The position numbers were made by a program, and so were the translations under genes. From positions 65,966,907 to 66,030,906 of the forward strand of contig CM018695.1 in assembly GCA_009363875.1 (NCBI GenBank): a stretch of DNA of 64,000 nt, in the 5' to 3' direction. Origin of the DNA: Mikania micrantha. Lineage: Eukaryota > Streptophyta > Magnoliopsida > Asterales > Asteraceae. Numbering within the stretch: position 1 is the first letter of the stretch; each line of letters starts with the position of its first letter. Below the pieces are notes generated by a model. The model was not told the DNA's origin and did no database searches. It saw nothing but the letters and a program-made list of their open reading frames with translations. This document shows positions 1-9,816 of the stretch, one piece after another.

Positions 1-657
1 GGTCAATCCAGAAGAAATACTCTGGAGAAAGCACGCGAACCAGACAATTAGTGCATTCGGGCGCCGATAAAATGTACTGAGAATTACAGAGATTTTATTG
101 GTGGCCGGGAATGAAGAAAGACATAGCCGAATACGTCGGCAGATGTCTTGCGTGTGCAAGAGTAAAGGCGGAACACCAGAAACCGTCTGGTTTACTGGAA
201 CAGCCTGAGATTCCACTCTGGAAGTGGGAACAAATAGCTATGGACTTCATTACCAAGCTACCCCGCACTTCCAGTGGTCACGATACAATTTGGGTGATCA
301 TCGATCGTTTAACAAAATCTGCTCACTTCTTGCCGATGCGTGAAACTTTCACGATGGATAAACTGGCAAGATTGTACATCAATGAGATAGTGGTACGCCA
401 TGGTGTGCCATTGTCAATTATTTCTGATAGAGACAGCAGATTTACTTCAAGGTTCTGGCAATCACTGCAGAAATCTCTAGGGACACAGTTAAATTTGAGT
501 ACAGCTTACCATCCACAAACGGACGGCCAAAGCGAACATACAATTCAAACCCTAGAGGACATGTTAAGAACTTGTGTTCTAGATTTCGGTGGTAATTGGG
601 ATTCTCACTTACCACTAATCGAGTTCTCCTACAACAACAGTTATCACAGCAGCATCG
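1..657 (+). pseudogene. Ty3/gypsy integrase fragment (first copy)
   Basis: From 111 an open frame encodes an integrase: the tail of the zinc-binding region (CLACARVKAEHQKP), then the catalytic core with AMDFITKLP, SDRDSRF and the HPQTDGQSE motif, ending at NNSYHSSIG. Upstream the same frame continues (YWWPGM) but hits a TGA at about 82-84 where relatives have Arg, and the reading becomes noisy near position 50, so the copy is decayed. It stops abruptly in the core, where the family normally continues into its GMPPYE-like segment, and is joined to an RT segment. It is clearly diverged from the second integrase at about 1620-2370, so the two are not a recent tandem duplication. Confidence 0.9.
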
Positions 658-2833
658 GTTGTATGCTAAATTTTCTAAATGTGTCTTCTGGCTACGTGAA
701 GTCCAATTTCTTGGACATGTGATTAATGCAGATGGCATCTTAGTTGATTCTTCTAAAATTCAAGCGGTGACAAAGTGGAGTCCACCTAAGACTCCTACTG
801 AAATCAGAAGCTTTCTTGGCTTAGCTGGATATTATCGTAGATTTATTCAAGACTTTGCCAAGATTGCATCTCCCTTGACTAAACTAACAAGGAAGAATAC
901 TAAATTTGTTTGGGGTGAAGATCAAGATAAAGCATTTAATGAGTTAAAGACAAAATTAACTCAAGCACCGGTGTTGACGTTACCAGATGGACCTAATGAT
1001 TTCGTTGTGTATTCGGATGCTTCTTATCTTGGTCTGGGTTGTGTTCTAATGCAAAGAGGAAAGGTAATTGCCTATGCCTCAAGACAATTAAAAACCCACG
1101 AGATCAATTATCCAATTCATGATTTAGAACTTGCTGCAGTCGTATTTGCCTTAAAAATCTGGAGGCATTATTTATATGGTGTAAAGTGTACAATTTACAC
1201 CGATCATAAGAGTTTGAAATATTTCTTCACTCAGAAGGAATTGAATATGAGGCAAAGACGATGGCTGGAATTGCTCAAGGATTATGATTGTGAAATCCTT
1301 TATCATCCGGGTAAAGCGAATGTGGTGGCGGATGCCTTGAGTAGAAAAGAAGAGTGCGAACCAATCAAAGTGAAAGTCATGAAGCTTGTGATTACTTCCG
1401 GATTAATTGAGCAAATTAAGGAGGCTCAAAAGGAAGCTTTAAAAGAAGAAAACTGGAAACGAGATAGAATAAAAGGGCAAGCGTATAATCTAGATGAAGA
1501 CAATCGTGGTTTAAAGACTAGGTGGGGTCGAATGTGGATACCTCCCACTTGTCCACTTAAGTCTACACTATTGGAGGAAGCACACAAGTCTAAATACTCA
1601 ATTCATCCAGGAGCTACTAAAATGTATCGTGACCTTCGGGTAAACTATTGGTGGCCTGGTATGAAGCGAGATGTGGTAAAGCATGTGGAGAAATGTTTGA
1701 CTTGTATGCAGGTAAAAGCTGAGCATCAAAAGCCATATGGTAAGTTACAACCATTGGAAATTCCATTGTGGAAATGGGAGCATATCACGATGGACTTGAT
1801 TACTAAACTTCCTAAAACTAGGAAGGGCTATGATACAATATGGGTCGTCGTGGATAGGTTGACAAAGAGTGCTCATTTCTTACCTATTCGTGAATCCTAT
1901 TCTTCTGAGAAAATGGCTGAAACATATGTTAGAGAAGTCGTGTCTAGGCATGGTGTGCCTGTAACAATTGTTTCTGATCGAGACACTCGATTTACTTCTC
2001 ATTTCTGGAGAAATTTTCAGGAAGAATTAGGTACAAAATTGTTGATAAGCACGGCGTATCATCCTCAGACTGATGGCCAGAGTGAAAGAACCATTCAAAC
2101 GTTAGAGGATATGTTACGAGCTTGCATAATTGATTTTGGAGGTAGTTGGGATGATTATCTACCTTTAGCCGAGTTCTCATATAATAACAGTTATCATTCT
2201 AGTATTGGAATGCCTCCATATGAAATGTTGTATGGGAGGAAATGTCGTACTCCTGTGTGTTGGGGAGAAGTTGGGCAACGAGAACTGGCGAATAAAAAGG
2301 TAGTTAAAGTAACAAATGAACGTATAGATCAGATTCGAGCTCATTTGAAGGCGACACAAGACCGTCAGAAATCTTATGCTGATAAGCGTAGAAGGCCTAT
2401 TGAGTTCCAGGTGGGAGACTTTGTATTGTTAAAGGTCTCTCCTTGGAAAGGTGTTATACGTTTCAGAAAGCGAGGGAAGTTAAGCCCACGTTTCATTGGG
2501 CCATTTAAGATTATAGCTCGAATTGGCGAGGTTGCTTATCGTCTTGAGCTACCAGATGAGTTGAGTGGAATTCATAACACATTTCACGTATCTTATTTGA
2601 GAAAATGTTTGGCTGATGAATCGGCTTATGTGCCACTAGAAGACTTGGAAATTGATGACAAGTTGAACTATGTGGAAAAGCCGGTAGCTATATTAGACAG
2701 AAAAGTCAAACAGTTGAGAAACAAGTCATTGAATCAGGTGAAGGTTCGATGGAAGAATAGAAGGGGATCTGACGCCACGTGGGAGTCAGAAGATGAAATG
2801 AGAAAGTTTTATCCTTTCCTTTTTGATGTATAA
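658..2833 (+). pseudogene. Ty3/gypsy RT-RNase H-integrase-chromodomain polyprotein, 5'-truncated
   Basis: The open frame enters at the RT thumb/connection region (LYAKFSKC, FLGHVI, LAGYYRRFI), so the RT palm and its catalytic YxDD motif are missing. RNase H follows (VYSDASYLGLG, ELAAVVFALKIWRHYL, YTDHKSLKYFF, DALSRK). The integrase zinc finger (HPGATKMYRDL, then CLTCMQVKAEHQKP) and the core (TMDLITKLP, VSDRDTRF, HPQTDGQSERTIQ) come next, then the GPFKII/HVSYLRKC tail and a chromodomain-like C-terminus (VKVRWKNRRGSDATWE). There are no internal stops over about 720 codons, so this part is young, but it cannot act alone without gag, protease and the RT core. It ends TAA at 2831-2833. Confidence 0.93.
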
Positions 2834-2858
2834 ACGGTTTCGGGGACGAAACCTTTGT

Positions 2859-2871
2859 AAGGGGAGGAGAA
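2859..2871 (+). other. Polypurine tract of the gypsy element
   Basis: A purine run AAGGGGAGGAGAA lies two bases before the TGTAACG start of the 3' LTR, the expected place for plus-strand priming. Confidence 0.85.
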
Positions 2872-2873
2872 TT

Positions 2874-5178
2874 TGTAACGACCGGTTTTAACGGTTACGT
2901 GTGTTAATAAATAAACTTTATTATATTTTAAATTATGTTGTGATAATAATATAATAACAATTGGGGCATTATAGTTAACTAGAAACTAACTTGATTAGGT
3001 TGGTTAAGTGAGTTAACTAGTTTAGAAGTTTGAGGGGCTGAAATTGCCAATTAGGCAAAGTTGGTTTAATGAGGATAAGACCCTTGACTTGGTCAAAATT
3101 CAGAAAATTCATGTGTATGTGTGTGTTCTACGACCCAGAGAAGAGAAGAAGAGGAATTCTCAAAACCTAGCATCTAAATCCATTGAATTCATGGCTAAAG
3201 TTCAAGATTGAAGCTTCTAAATCCATCCACAAGTGTTGCTTAACATCTAGTAAGTGATTTTAGATCCTATCTTGATGTTAATTGTGAGTTCTTGAGATGA
3301 ACAAAGTTAGGGTTTGTTTCAAATCTTGAGATTGATTGTTTAAATGGGTTAGAAACCATGAATAGATGCTTATTAAGTGTTTGAGAAAATCAAAATACTA
3401 GTTATTGTGTGTGATTGCATAAAGTTATGAACTTTGATGTTAATGAACCATGAATGGGTTAATTAGTAAGTAAACTTGCTGAATGAATGTGCCTATAAGT
3501 TATGCACATAAGATGTTTGGTGAAATGCTTGAACCAAAAGAGATTAGTTGCTGAATTGAATGAAAAAAATATATGTTGCTGTACTGTTATTCAAAAATTC
3601 GTATAAAATCATAGAAAAATCATTAGAAAATGAGCCTTATATGATTGAAAAGCTATTTGAAAGGGCTACAATCCATCTTTTGACATGAAAAGCTGAAAAC
3701 AAACTTAAGATGGGTTAAAATGGCAATTACAGCAGCAACATTGAAAAATTCAGCAAGCTGAATTGAGAAAATGAAGGTGCATGTCTGATTTTGTAAATTG
3801 TGTATAAAATCAACCGTGTATCCGTTTGAGGCGTATTTTATATGCCTGGAAAGGTATAAGAGTCTACTACAAACCATCTTTGAACATGAAGAGCTAAAAC
3901 ATATTGTAAATGTGTCAAAAGTGTTGATTATAGCAGCAACTCAGAAAGTTGCTGCACAAAATTGAAATTTGAAAGTCAATGTTTTTTTAACATAAACATG
4001 TGATTATAAGTAGTAACTTGACTTCTAAACACTATATATTGATAATTGAGATTCAAATTAGTTTGAATCAATATGTATATGTGTTGTGTGTATTAAAACT
4101 AGTTGTATATATATGTGAATAGCAACTAGGTGTTGGTGGTGGACGTCAAGGAATAAGTCATAGAAGTGGAAAAGAGGTTGTAGGAGGTGACCAACCATTT
4201 GAACAAGGTAAGTTACCCAACTTACTATAACATTACATATAAATAGTAGAAAGAGTCTACTTTATTGTTGGTGTTTATTTATTAATTGTGCATAACTTAA
4301 CTAATGAAACTAATTGAGTTAAAAGACCTATGAGAAGGCATTTTTAGTTTCAATATGAATGTTATGCTTGAGTTGTATGTGTGATATAAATGGCGTAAAA
4401 TTAGCCGGATGAGCCGGTAGATGAGTCATGACACCACATGAGTGTGGATAGCCGGATGAGACGGTAAAAATTGATCAATTGGACCACTAGAGAGTGGATA
4501 ACCGAATGAGTCGGTAGATAATGTTATAAACCACTAGAGTGTGGATAACCGGATGAGCCGGGAGTTAAAATGATAAAAAAACCCACTAGAGTGTGGGTAA
4601 TTGAATGAGTCAAATAGTGAATATAATTTTATGATTAACTAGAGGTGCTAGTAATGGAGTTGGGAAATAGATCATATAATCCTATTTGTGAAAATGACCC
4701 GTTAAGGGAAATTAATGCACAATGGTGAGTTATGTGCAATTAAATGTTTGAATATGATATATTATGATCTAAACATGATAAACATCCATATGATATGTAT
4801 GTGGATGTGTTAGAATGAGTTTTGGGAACTTTGGGGGTTGCTTACTTAGTTCATATGAACTAATTGTGAATTTATATGTGATGTTTACAGGTCAAAAATA
4901 GATATGCATTGGGCAATCAGATCGGGCACGTCTTGGAGCGGAATCACTCGTTATGTTGGTTGTTTTTTTTTTGTGGATGTAACTTAAACTTACTATGTTT
5001 TGTTGACGTGTAAATGTTGTAAATAAGTTTGTGTCAGTTTTTGAATGTGACAGGTTATAAAGGGTTATTTATTGAGTTTTCAAACAAACCCTTGCAAAAA
5101 ATTTTTTGGGACCAAATTCCGCAACGTGTTTATGTCTAAACAAGTCTTTTATGATCCGTGTGGGATCTGGGTGTCACA
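2874..5178 (+). repeat. 3' LTR of the Tekay-like element
   Basis: It begins TGTAACGACCGG directly after the polypurine tract and ends GGGTGTCACA, giving the TG...CA ends expected of an LTR, about 2.3 kb long. It has no coding potential. It contains a short tandem array near 4395-4620. The 5' partner is not in the window, so LTR identity and age cannot be estimated here. Confidence 0.85.
4395..4620 (+). repeat. Tandem repeat within the LTR
   Basis: About four diverged copies of a ~60-base unit are visible, each holding a core like GTGGATAACCGGATGAGCCGG preceded by CCACTAGAG. Copies drift at the ends; the last has lost the CCGG. Confidence 0.75.
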
Positions 5179-7519
5179 TTTTTCCTTTGTCATCAACTGT
5201 TACATTTACCCCAGAGGAGATTTCTCCTGTAGCCTCACCAATTGGTTCATCGGCAGATAGCTCCTCTGTGGAGGAGTCATCAATAATGACTGGGCCTTTG
5301 GAAACAGCTGCAGCTTCGGAATTAACCTCAGCATTCACTGTCTCCTCCAGTTGACCAATCACCTTGGATGATTCCTTATTAGTTTCCACAAAGGGCTCAG
5401 GAGAGGAGGAGAGGTCTTCAGCAGCTTCTGTCCCAGAAGGGGACACAGGTTCCATTGATATTTGTTCTTCTTGTGTAGCTTCTTCCATGGTAACCTGGGC
5501 TGCAGTCTCAGAAGGAGACTTAGTCCCAGAAGGGGACTGAGGTTCCAAAGAGACATTTGATGTTTGATGTTCAGTCTCTTTGACAACCTCCCTTGTATCC
5601 TCAGAAGAAGAAGAAGAGGAAGTAGAAGAAGAATCTTGAAAATAAGTACCCAAGAAGTCATCCCATTCAGCAGTCAAAGTGACTATGGATGGAGTAACTT
5701 CCTGTGCACCCTCCTCTTCTCTTGCTTCTGATCCTGACCCTGCAGTTGGTACATTCTCCCCCTTTTTGGTAGCATCAGGGGAGGTGATAGTGGAAGTAGC
5801 AGGATCAGGATGAAAAGGATGGAGAATAACAGGTGGACGCCTCCTGAGATCCAGAATGGTTGCTTTTTTTGTCTGGATCTCAAGCCGCAGGGTAGCCACC
5901 TCAGCTTCTAACTGAGCTACCCTGGCTTGGAGGGAAGTTATTGTAGCCGTCAATTCTTGTGTGGTTGTGCCCTCTTCTACCGGAGTAGAGTCATGGGGCG
6001 ATGGAGTACTGAGCCGAGCTCCTGCACCTCCACCACCAGATGTGGTTTCTTGGCACCCTGGATTCCCTTCATTGAGAAGAACCTCAAAGAAGTCCTCCCC
6101 AACATAGGTTGCCGCAGGTGAGGTCCTAGTGCCTGTACCACTGTCCTGTGGATCTTGATTAAGATCAACAGTAGTGGCAGCCTCACCTGCATTGACTCCT
6201 TCAAAACTACTGGGGCCAACCTCTGAGATAATAGGCTCTGGGTCAGGAAACCTTGCCTGTAACTGTGTCACCACTCTCATTAAAGTTTGGGTAGTGGGAG
6301 AGAGTGGTTCCTCCACAGGTTTGGCATAAGTTCCAAGAGCCGGGGTAATAGTATGGGAGGGGGGCATATCTGGGTGATAAGAACCTGGAGACCTGGGAGA
6401 CATTCTCTGATCTAAGGGAGTTGCTTCATGAGAAGCAGACTCAACTATGGGTGTATCCCTTTGAATATTCTCAGTTATGTGTTGTGACATAAGCTGAGGG
6501 CTTGCAGGCTGGTTAAGGGCAGCCACAGGCTCCAAAGGAAGAACCGGTGGACAAACAAGGGGTGTGGCTTTCACCTTAGGTAGAACTGTGCCCTGAGCAG
6601 TCCTTTTAACCTTTTTCTTTTTGGGTTCAGTAGAAGGAGCCTGAACAACTGTAGAGAGTTGCACAGGGTTTCGTTTGCGTTTGTAAGTGATTTTGATGGG
6701 GTGAGGAACAAAAGTGGAAGGTGTGGGTTCAGCATCTGTGGGGTTAACAGAGCTGTCACCTTCTGAGGTATGGGACACCATAGTGGGAAGAAGGGGAGTG
6801 AAGTTCCCAGAGAACTGGGCACCCTTCTTCTTAAGTTGTACAAAAACCTTGGACGAAACCAAGGGCATTTTATATGTATTCCCAGTTAGAGAGAGGAAAG
6901 TGCCCAATTCCTCATTGAAAATCTGTTGCAAAAACCTGGGAAACATACAAAATTTCTTTGGTGACGAAATATTGTCAACCAAATTATTGAAAATAAAAGC
7001 AGAAAAATTAAACAGTTTGTTAGAGATCAAACCATGAATAGCCGAAGCTAAGTCAGATGGTATTTGATCCCAACCACCAGTTTTATTGGAAAGACAGTGT
7101 AGGAACAAATGTATGAGGTACTTGTAATTGTAGGACACTCTACCCTTCAAATAGGTTGTTGAAGGGAGAGGACCTTCGTACCCCATCGACTGAAAAGTCG
7201 ATGCTACCTCATCCTTTGTGAATGAGACCTTTCCACAGGCATCATGTAGTTTGAGATGCCGACAGATGGTCTCCACAGAAATAGCAATAGGATGAGCATC
7301 AATGGTGGCTACAAGAGACCGACCATTGGGAGACGAAGAAACAGAACAAGATGCCCAAAACTGTTGATGATGAGATTCATACACCAAGGGCTGAACGGTT
7401 AGTGCAAAGAAATACCTGCTCCTTTGAAGAAAGGAGATTATTGGGGCGAAGTCAGCATCATGTTCCGCTGATAACTCCGCAGGTACGTTGTGAGCAGGTT
7501 TGAAAGCAAGAAGAGCCAT
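5174..7519 (-). CDS. Env-like (additional) ORF of the SIRE element, 3'-truncated
   Basis: The product is 781 residues. Residues 1-230 are a folded-looking domain (QPLVYESHHQQFWASC, then YLIHLFLHCLSNKTGGW and NKLFNFSAFIFNNLV) that I recognise from many plant SIRE-type elements, where it is predicted from the ORF after pol; its function is unknown. A basic patch, EPKKKKVKR, near 298-307 resembles a nuclear localisation signal. Residues about 515-560 form a heptad-like coiled coil (LQARVAQLEAEVATL). The C-terminal third is rich in Ser, Glu and Thr. I see no obvious signal peptide or clear membrane anchor, so 'envelope' is a positional name only. The stop (TGA) lies in the neighbouring gypsy LTR end, so the native C-terminus is missing. 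The ATG at 7519 begins the conserved domain. Confidence 0.8.
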   Translation of the reverse strand: MALLAFKPAHNVPAELSAEHDADFAPIISFLQRSRYFFALTVQPLVYESHHQQFWASCSVSSSPNGRSLVATIDAHPIAISVETICRHLKLHDACGKVSFTKDEVASTFQSMGYEGPLPSTTYLKGRVSYNYKYLIHLFLHCLSNKTGGWDQIPSDLASAIHGLISNKLFNFSAFIFNNLVDNISSPKKFCMFPRFLQQIFNEELGTFLSLTGNTYKMPLVSSKVFVQLKKKGAQFSGNFTPLLPTMVSHTSEGDSSVNPTDAEPTPSTFVPHPIKITYKRKRNPVQLSTVVQAPSTEPKKKKVKRTAQGTVLPKVKATPLVCPPVLPLEPVAALNQPASPQLMSQHITENIQRDTPIVESASHEATPLDQRMSPRSPGSYHPDMPPSHTITPALGTYAKPVEEPLSPTTQTLMRVVTQLQARFPDPEPIISEVGPSSFEGVNAGEAATTVDLNQDPQDSGTGTRTSPAATYVGEDFFEVLLNEGNPGCQETTSGGGGAGARLSTPSPHDSTPVEEGTTTQELTATITSLQARVAQLEAEVATLRLEIQTKKATILDLRRRPPVILHPFHPDPATSTITSPDATKKGENVPTAGSGSEAREEEGAQEVTPSIVTLTAEWDDFLGTYFQDSSSTSSSSSSEDTREVVKETEHQTSNVSLEPQSPSGTKSPSETAAQVTMEEATQEEQISMEPVSPSGTEAAEDLSSSPEPFVETNKESSKVIGQLEETVNAEVNSEAAAVSKGPVIIDDSSTEELSADEPIGEATGEISSGVNVTVDDKGKM

Positions 7520-8172
7520 GGCAGTTGGTGATTTTAAGGCACGATTTGGGAAATCAAAGAAAAGAAGAGTTCAAAGTGAAACAGTTTGTGAGAATTTGAA
7601 TGAGCGGGAGACCTTTATATACCTTCGGATTTCAGCATTAAATATAGAGACACATTTAATTTTGAAATCCGGATGTCAGAAAAAGGTCTTCCGATGACAG
7701 CTGGTTTCATGATAAATGTAGGAATTTTCATTAAGTTCAGAATTGCTTCCGAAGATGTGGCTTTCGGAAGGAGTGAATTAGACCAAAAAGTTTTCTGAGG
7801 AGTTTTACTTCCGAAGAATAAGATTTATACTATCGGAAGCACTGCTTCTGAAGATCAGAAGCAATAATTTAAAAGTATAAATTTAATACATCGGAAGCAA
7901 GTGCTTCTGAAATGTTAGATAATTCATCAGGTAGAATGTTCTTCGGAAGACACCTTCTTCTGAAGAGTACCTTGAGAAGCCTATGCTTCCGAAGATAATG
8001 TATCGGAAGAGTATTACCTCAGAAGGTAATTTAGCTTCTGAAGTGTGAGATCTTCCGACTAAGGAAGAAATAATGCTTCCGAAGACTTAACCTATCTTCT
8101 GCTGAGTAGTTACTCATCGGAAGATAATTTAAGTTTATCTTTCGAAGAATTATATATTCCTTTTCAGTTAAT
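7520..8172 (-). other. Pol-env linker with dispersed CTTCCGAAG-type repeats
   Basis: There is no gene here. Short near-palindromes, CTTCCGAAG / CTTCGGAAG and one-base variants such as CTTCTGAAG, recur every 20-50 bases from about 7690 to 8155. The same word recurs in the LTR (19655-19750) and as codons in gag (16420-16680). Confidence 0.7.
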
Positions 8173-9816
8173 TTATTCAAAGTTAAGCATCCCAATGGAT
8201 GTTATTAAGTACCTGAATCTTCCTTCATCAAATGCCTTGGTGAAGAGATCTGCCAAATTGTGTTCTGAATCAACTTTGACCAAATGAATCAACTTCTTTT
8301 CTGCACAATCTCTGATGAAATGGTATCTGATGTCAATGTGCTTGGTCTTGGAATGCTTGACAGGATTATTGGTGATGGAGATTGCACTGGAATTGTCTAT
8401 CTGAATAGGAGTATTGAACAGATCTACTCCATAATCCTTCATCTGATTCTGAATCCAGATGACTTGTGCACAGCAGCTAGAAGCAGCTATGTATTCAGCC
8501 TCTGCAGTAGAAGTAGAAACACATGACTGTTTCATGCATTGCCAAGACACAATTCTGGATCCAAGAAATTGGCATCCTCCTGATGTGGATTTCTTGCTGA
8601 TGTTGCACTCTCCATAATCACTGTCAGTGTAGGCCATGAATTGAAAGTCTTCATTTCTAGGATACCATAATCCTAGACTTGATGCTCCTTTGAGGTATCT
8701 AAAGATTCTTTTCACAGCTAGCATGTGTGAGACTTTGGGATTGGCCTGAAATCTTGCACATACACAAGTTGCAAACATGATATCTGGCATGCTTGCTGTG
8801 AGATACATCAAAGAGCCTATCATTGCTCTGTACTGGTGCTGATCAACATCCTCCCCCTCAAGATCAGGGCTAAGAGATGTTGTTTTGGACATAGGAGTTC
8901 CCAGAGCTTTGCAATCAGAAAGCTTGAATCTTTCAAGAATGTCCTTGACATATTTCGATTGACTAATGAAAATCCCTGTAGGAGTTTGTTTCACCTGTAA
9001 TCCAAGAAAGAAGGTGAGTTCTCCCATTGAACTCATCTCAAATTTGGATTTCATTAGAGATTCAAATTCCTTGCAGAGAGATTCATTAGTAGAACCAAAG
9101 ATAATGTCATCAACATAGATTTGAACTAGCATGATGTGTTGATTAGACTTCTTGAAAAAGAGAGTTTTATCAATTGTTCCTCTCTTGAATTTGTTTGCCA
9201 ACAGAAAAGAAGATAAAGTTTCATACCATTTTCTGGGAGCTTGGTGCAACCCATAAAGAGCCTTATCAAGCTTACAGACATGATCAGGAAACTTTGGATC
9301 TTCAAATCCTGGAGGTTGACACACATATACTTCTTCATCAATTTTTCCATAAAGGAAGGCACTCTTAACATCCATCTGAAACACTTTGAAATCTTTTGCA
9401 GCTGCAAATGCCAAAAATATTCTGATAGCTTCAATTCTGGCAACCGGTGCAAAGACCTCATCATAGTCAATGCCTTCCTCTTGAGTGTATCCCTGAACAA
9501 CCAATCTTGCTTTGTTCTTGATGACAACACCTTTGTCATCCTTCTTGTTTCTGAACACCCATTTGGTTCCAATGGCATACTTTCCCTTAGGCAAAGGGCA
9601 AGTCTTCCAAACTCCTTGTCTCTGAAACTGAAGAAGCTCTTCTTGCATAGCTTCTACCCAACTGTTATCTTTTAATGCCTCTGCAACCTTCTTAGGTTCT
9701 ATTTGGGATAGAAAACAGGAGAAGAAGCAAGCATTTGCTTCATGCATAGATCTTCTAGTTCTTACACCTTCTTCTACATTGCCAATGATGTTCTCAACTG
9801 GATGAGTGTTGTGAAT
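8173..9816 (-). pseudogene. Ty1/copia reverse transcriptase-RNase H
   Basis: The frame is open from just after the nonsense codon at 9817 to the TAA-type stop at 8173. RT motifs run in order: WVEAMQEELLQF, KARLVVQGYTQEEGIDY, VFQMDVKSAFLYGKI, the catalytic YVDDIIFGS, and FFLGLQV. Then come RNase H motifs YTDSDYGECN, STAEAEYIAAS and HIDIRYHFIRD, ending SIGMLNFE. All catalytic aspartates that I can check are present. It would be part of one polyprotein with the integrase above; the upstream in-frame stop and the 4.6 kb insertion in protease make the whole inactive. Confidence 0.93.

Larger units (their letters stand above)
1..5178 (+). mobile_element. Ty3/gypsy Tekay-like chromovirus, 3' part, chimeric
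   Basis: The stretch reads, in order, a decayed integrase segment, then reverse transcriptase, RNase H, a second integrase, a chromodomain-like tail, a polypurine tract and a long 3' LTR. The domain order RT-RH-IN and the C-terminal chromodomain-like region place it in the chromovirus branch of Ty3/gypsy; the long LTR that begins TGTAACGACC and ends GGTGTCACA suggests the Tekay/Del lineage. Gag, protease and the 5' LTR lie outside the window or are deleted. The 3' end abuts, and interrupts, the SIRE copia element on the opposite strand. A five-base duplication would be TTTTT at 5179-5183, but its partner is outside the window. Confidence 0.9.

Noticed and set aside
4395..4620. Possible CRISPR-like array
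   Set aside because: Repeats are diverged, spacing is part of the unit, and the setting is a plant LTR.
5072..7037. Plus-strand open frames opposite the env-like ORF
   Set aside because: They are antisense shadows of a 781-residue ORF with a recognised domain.
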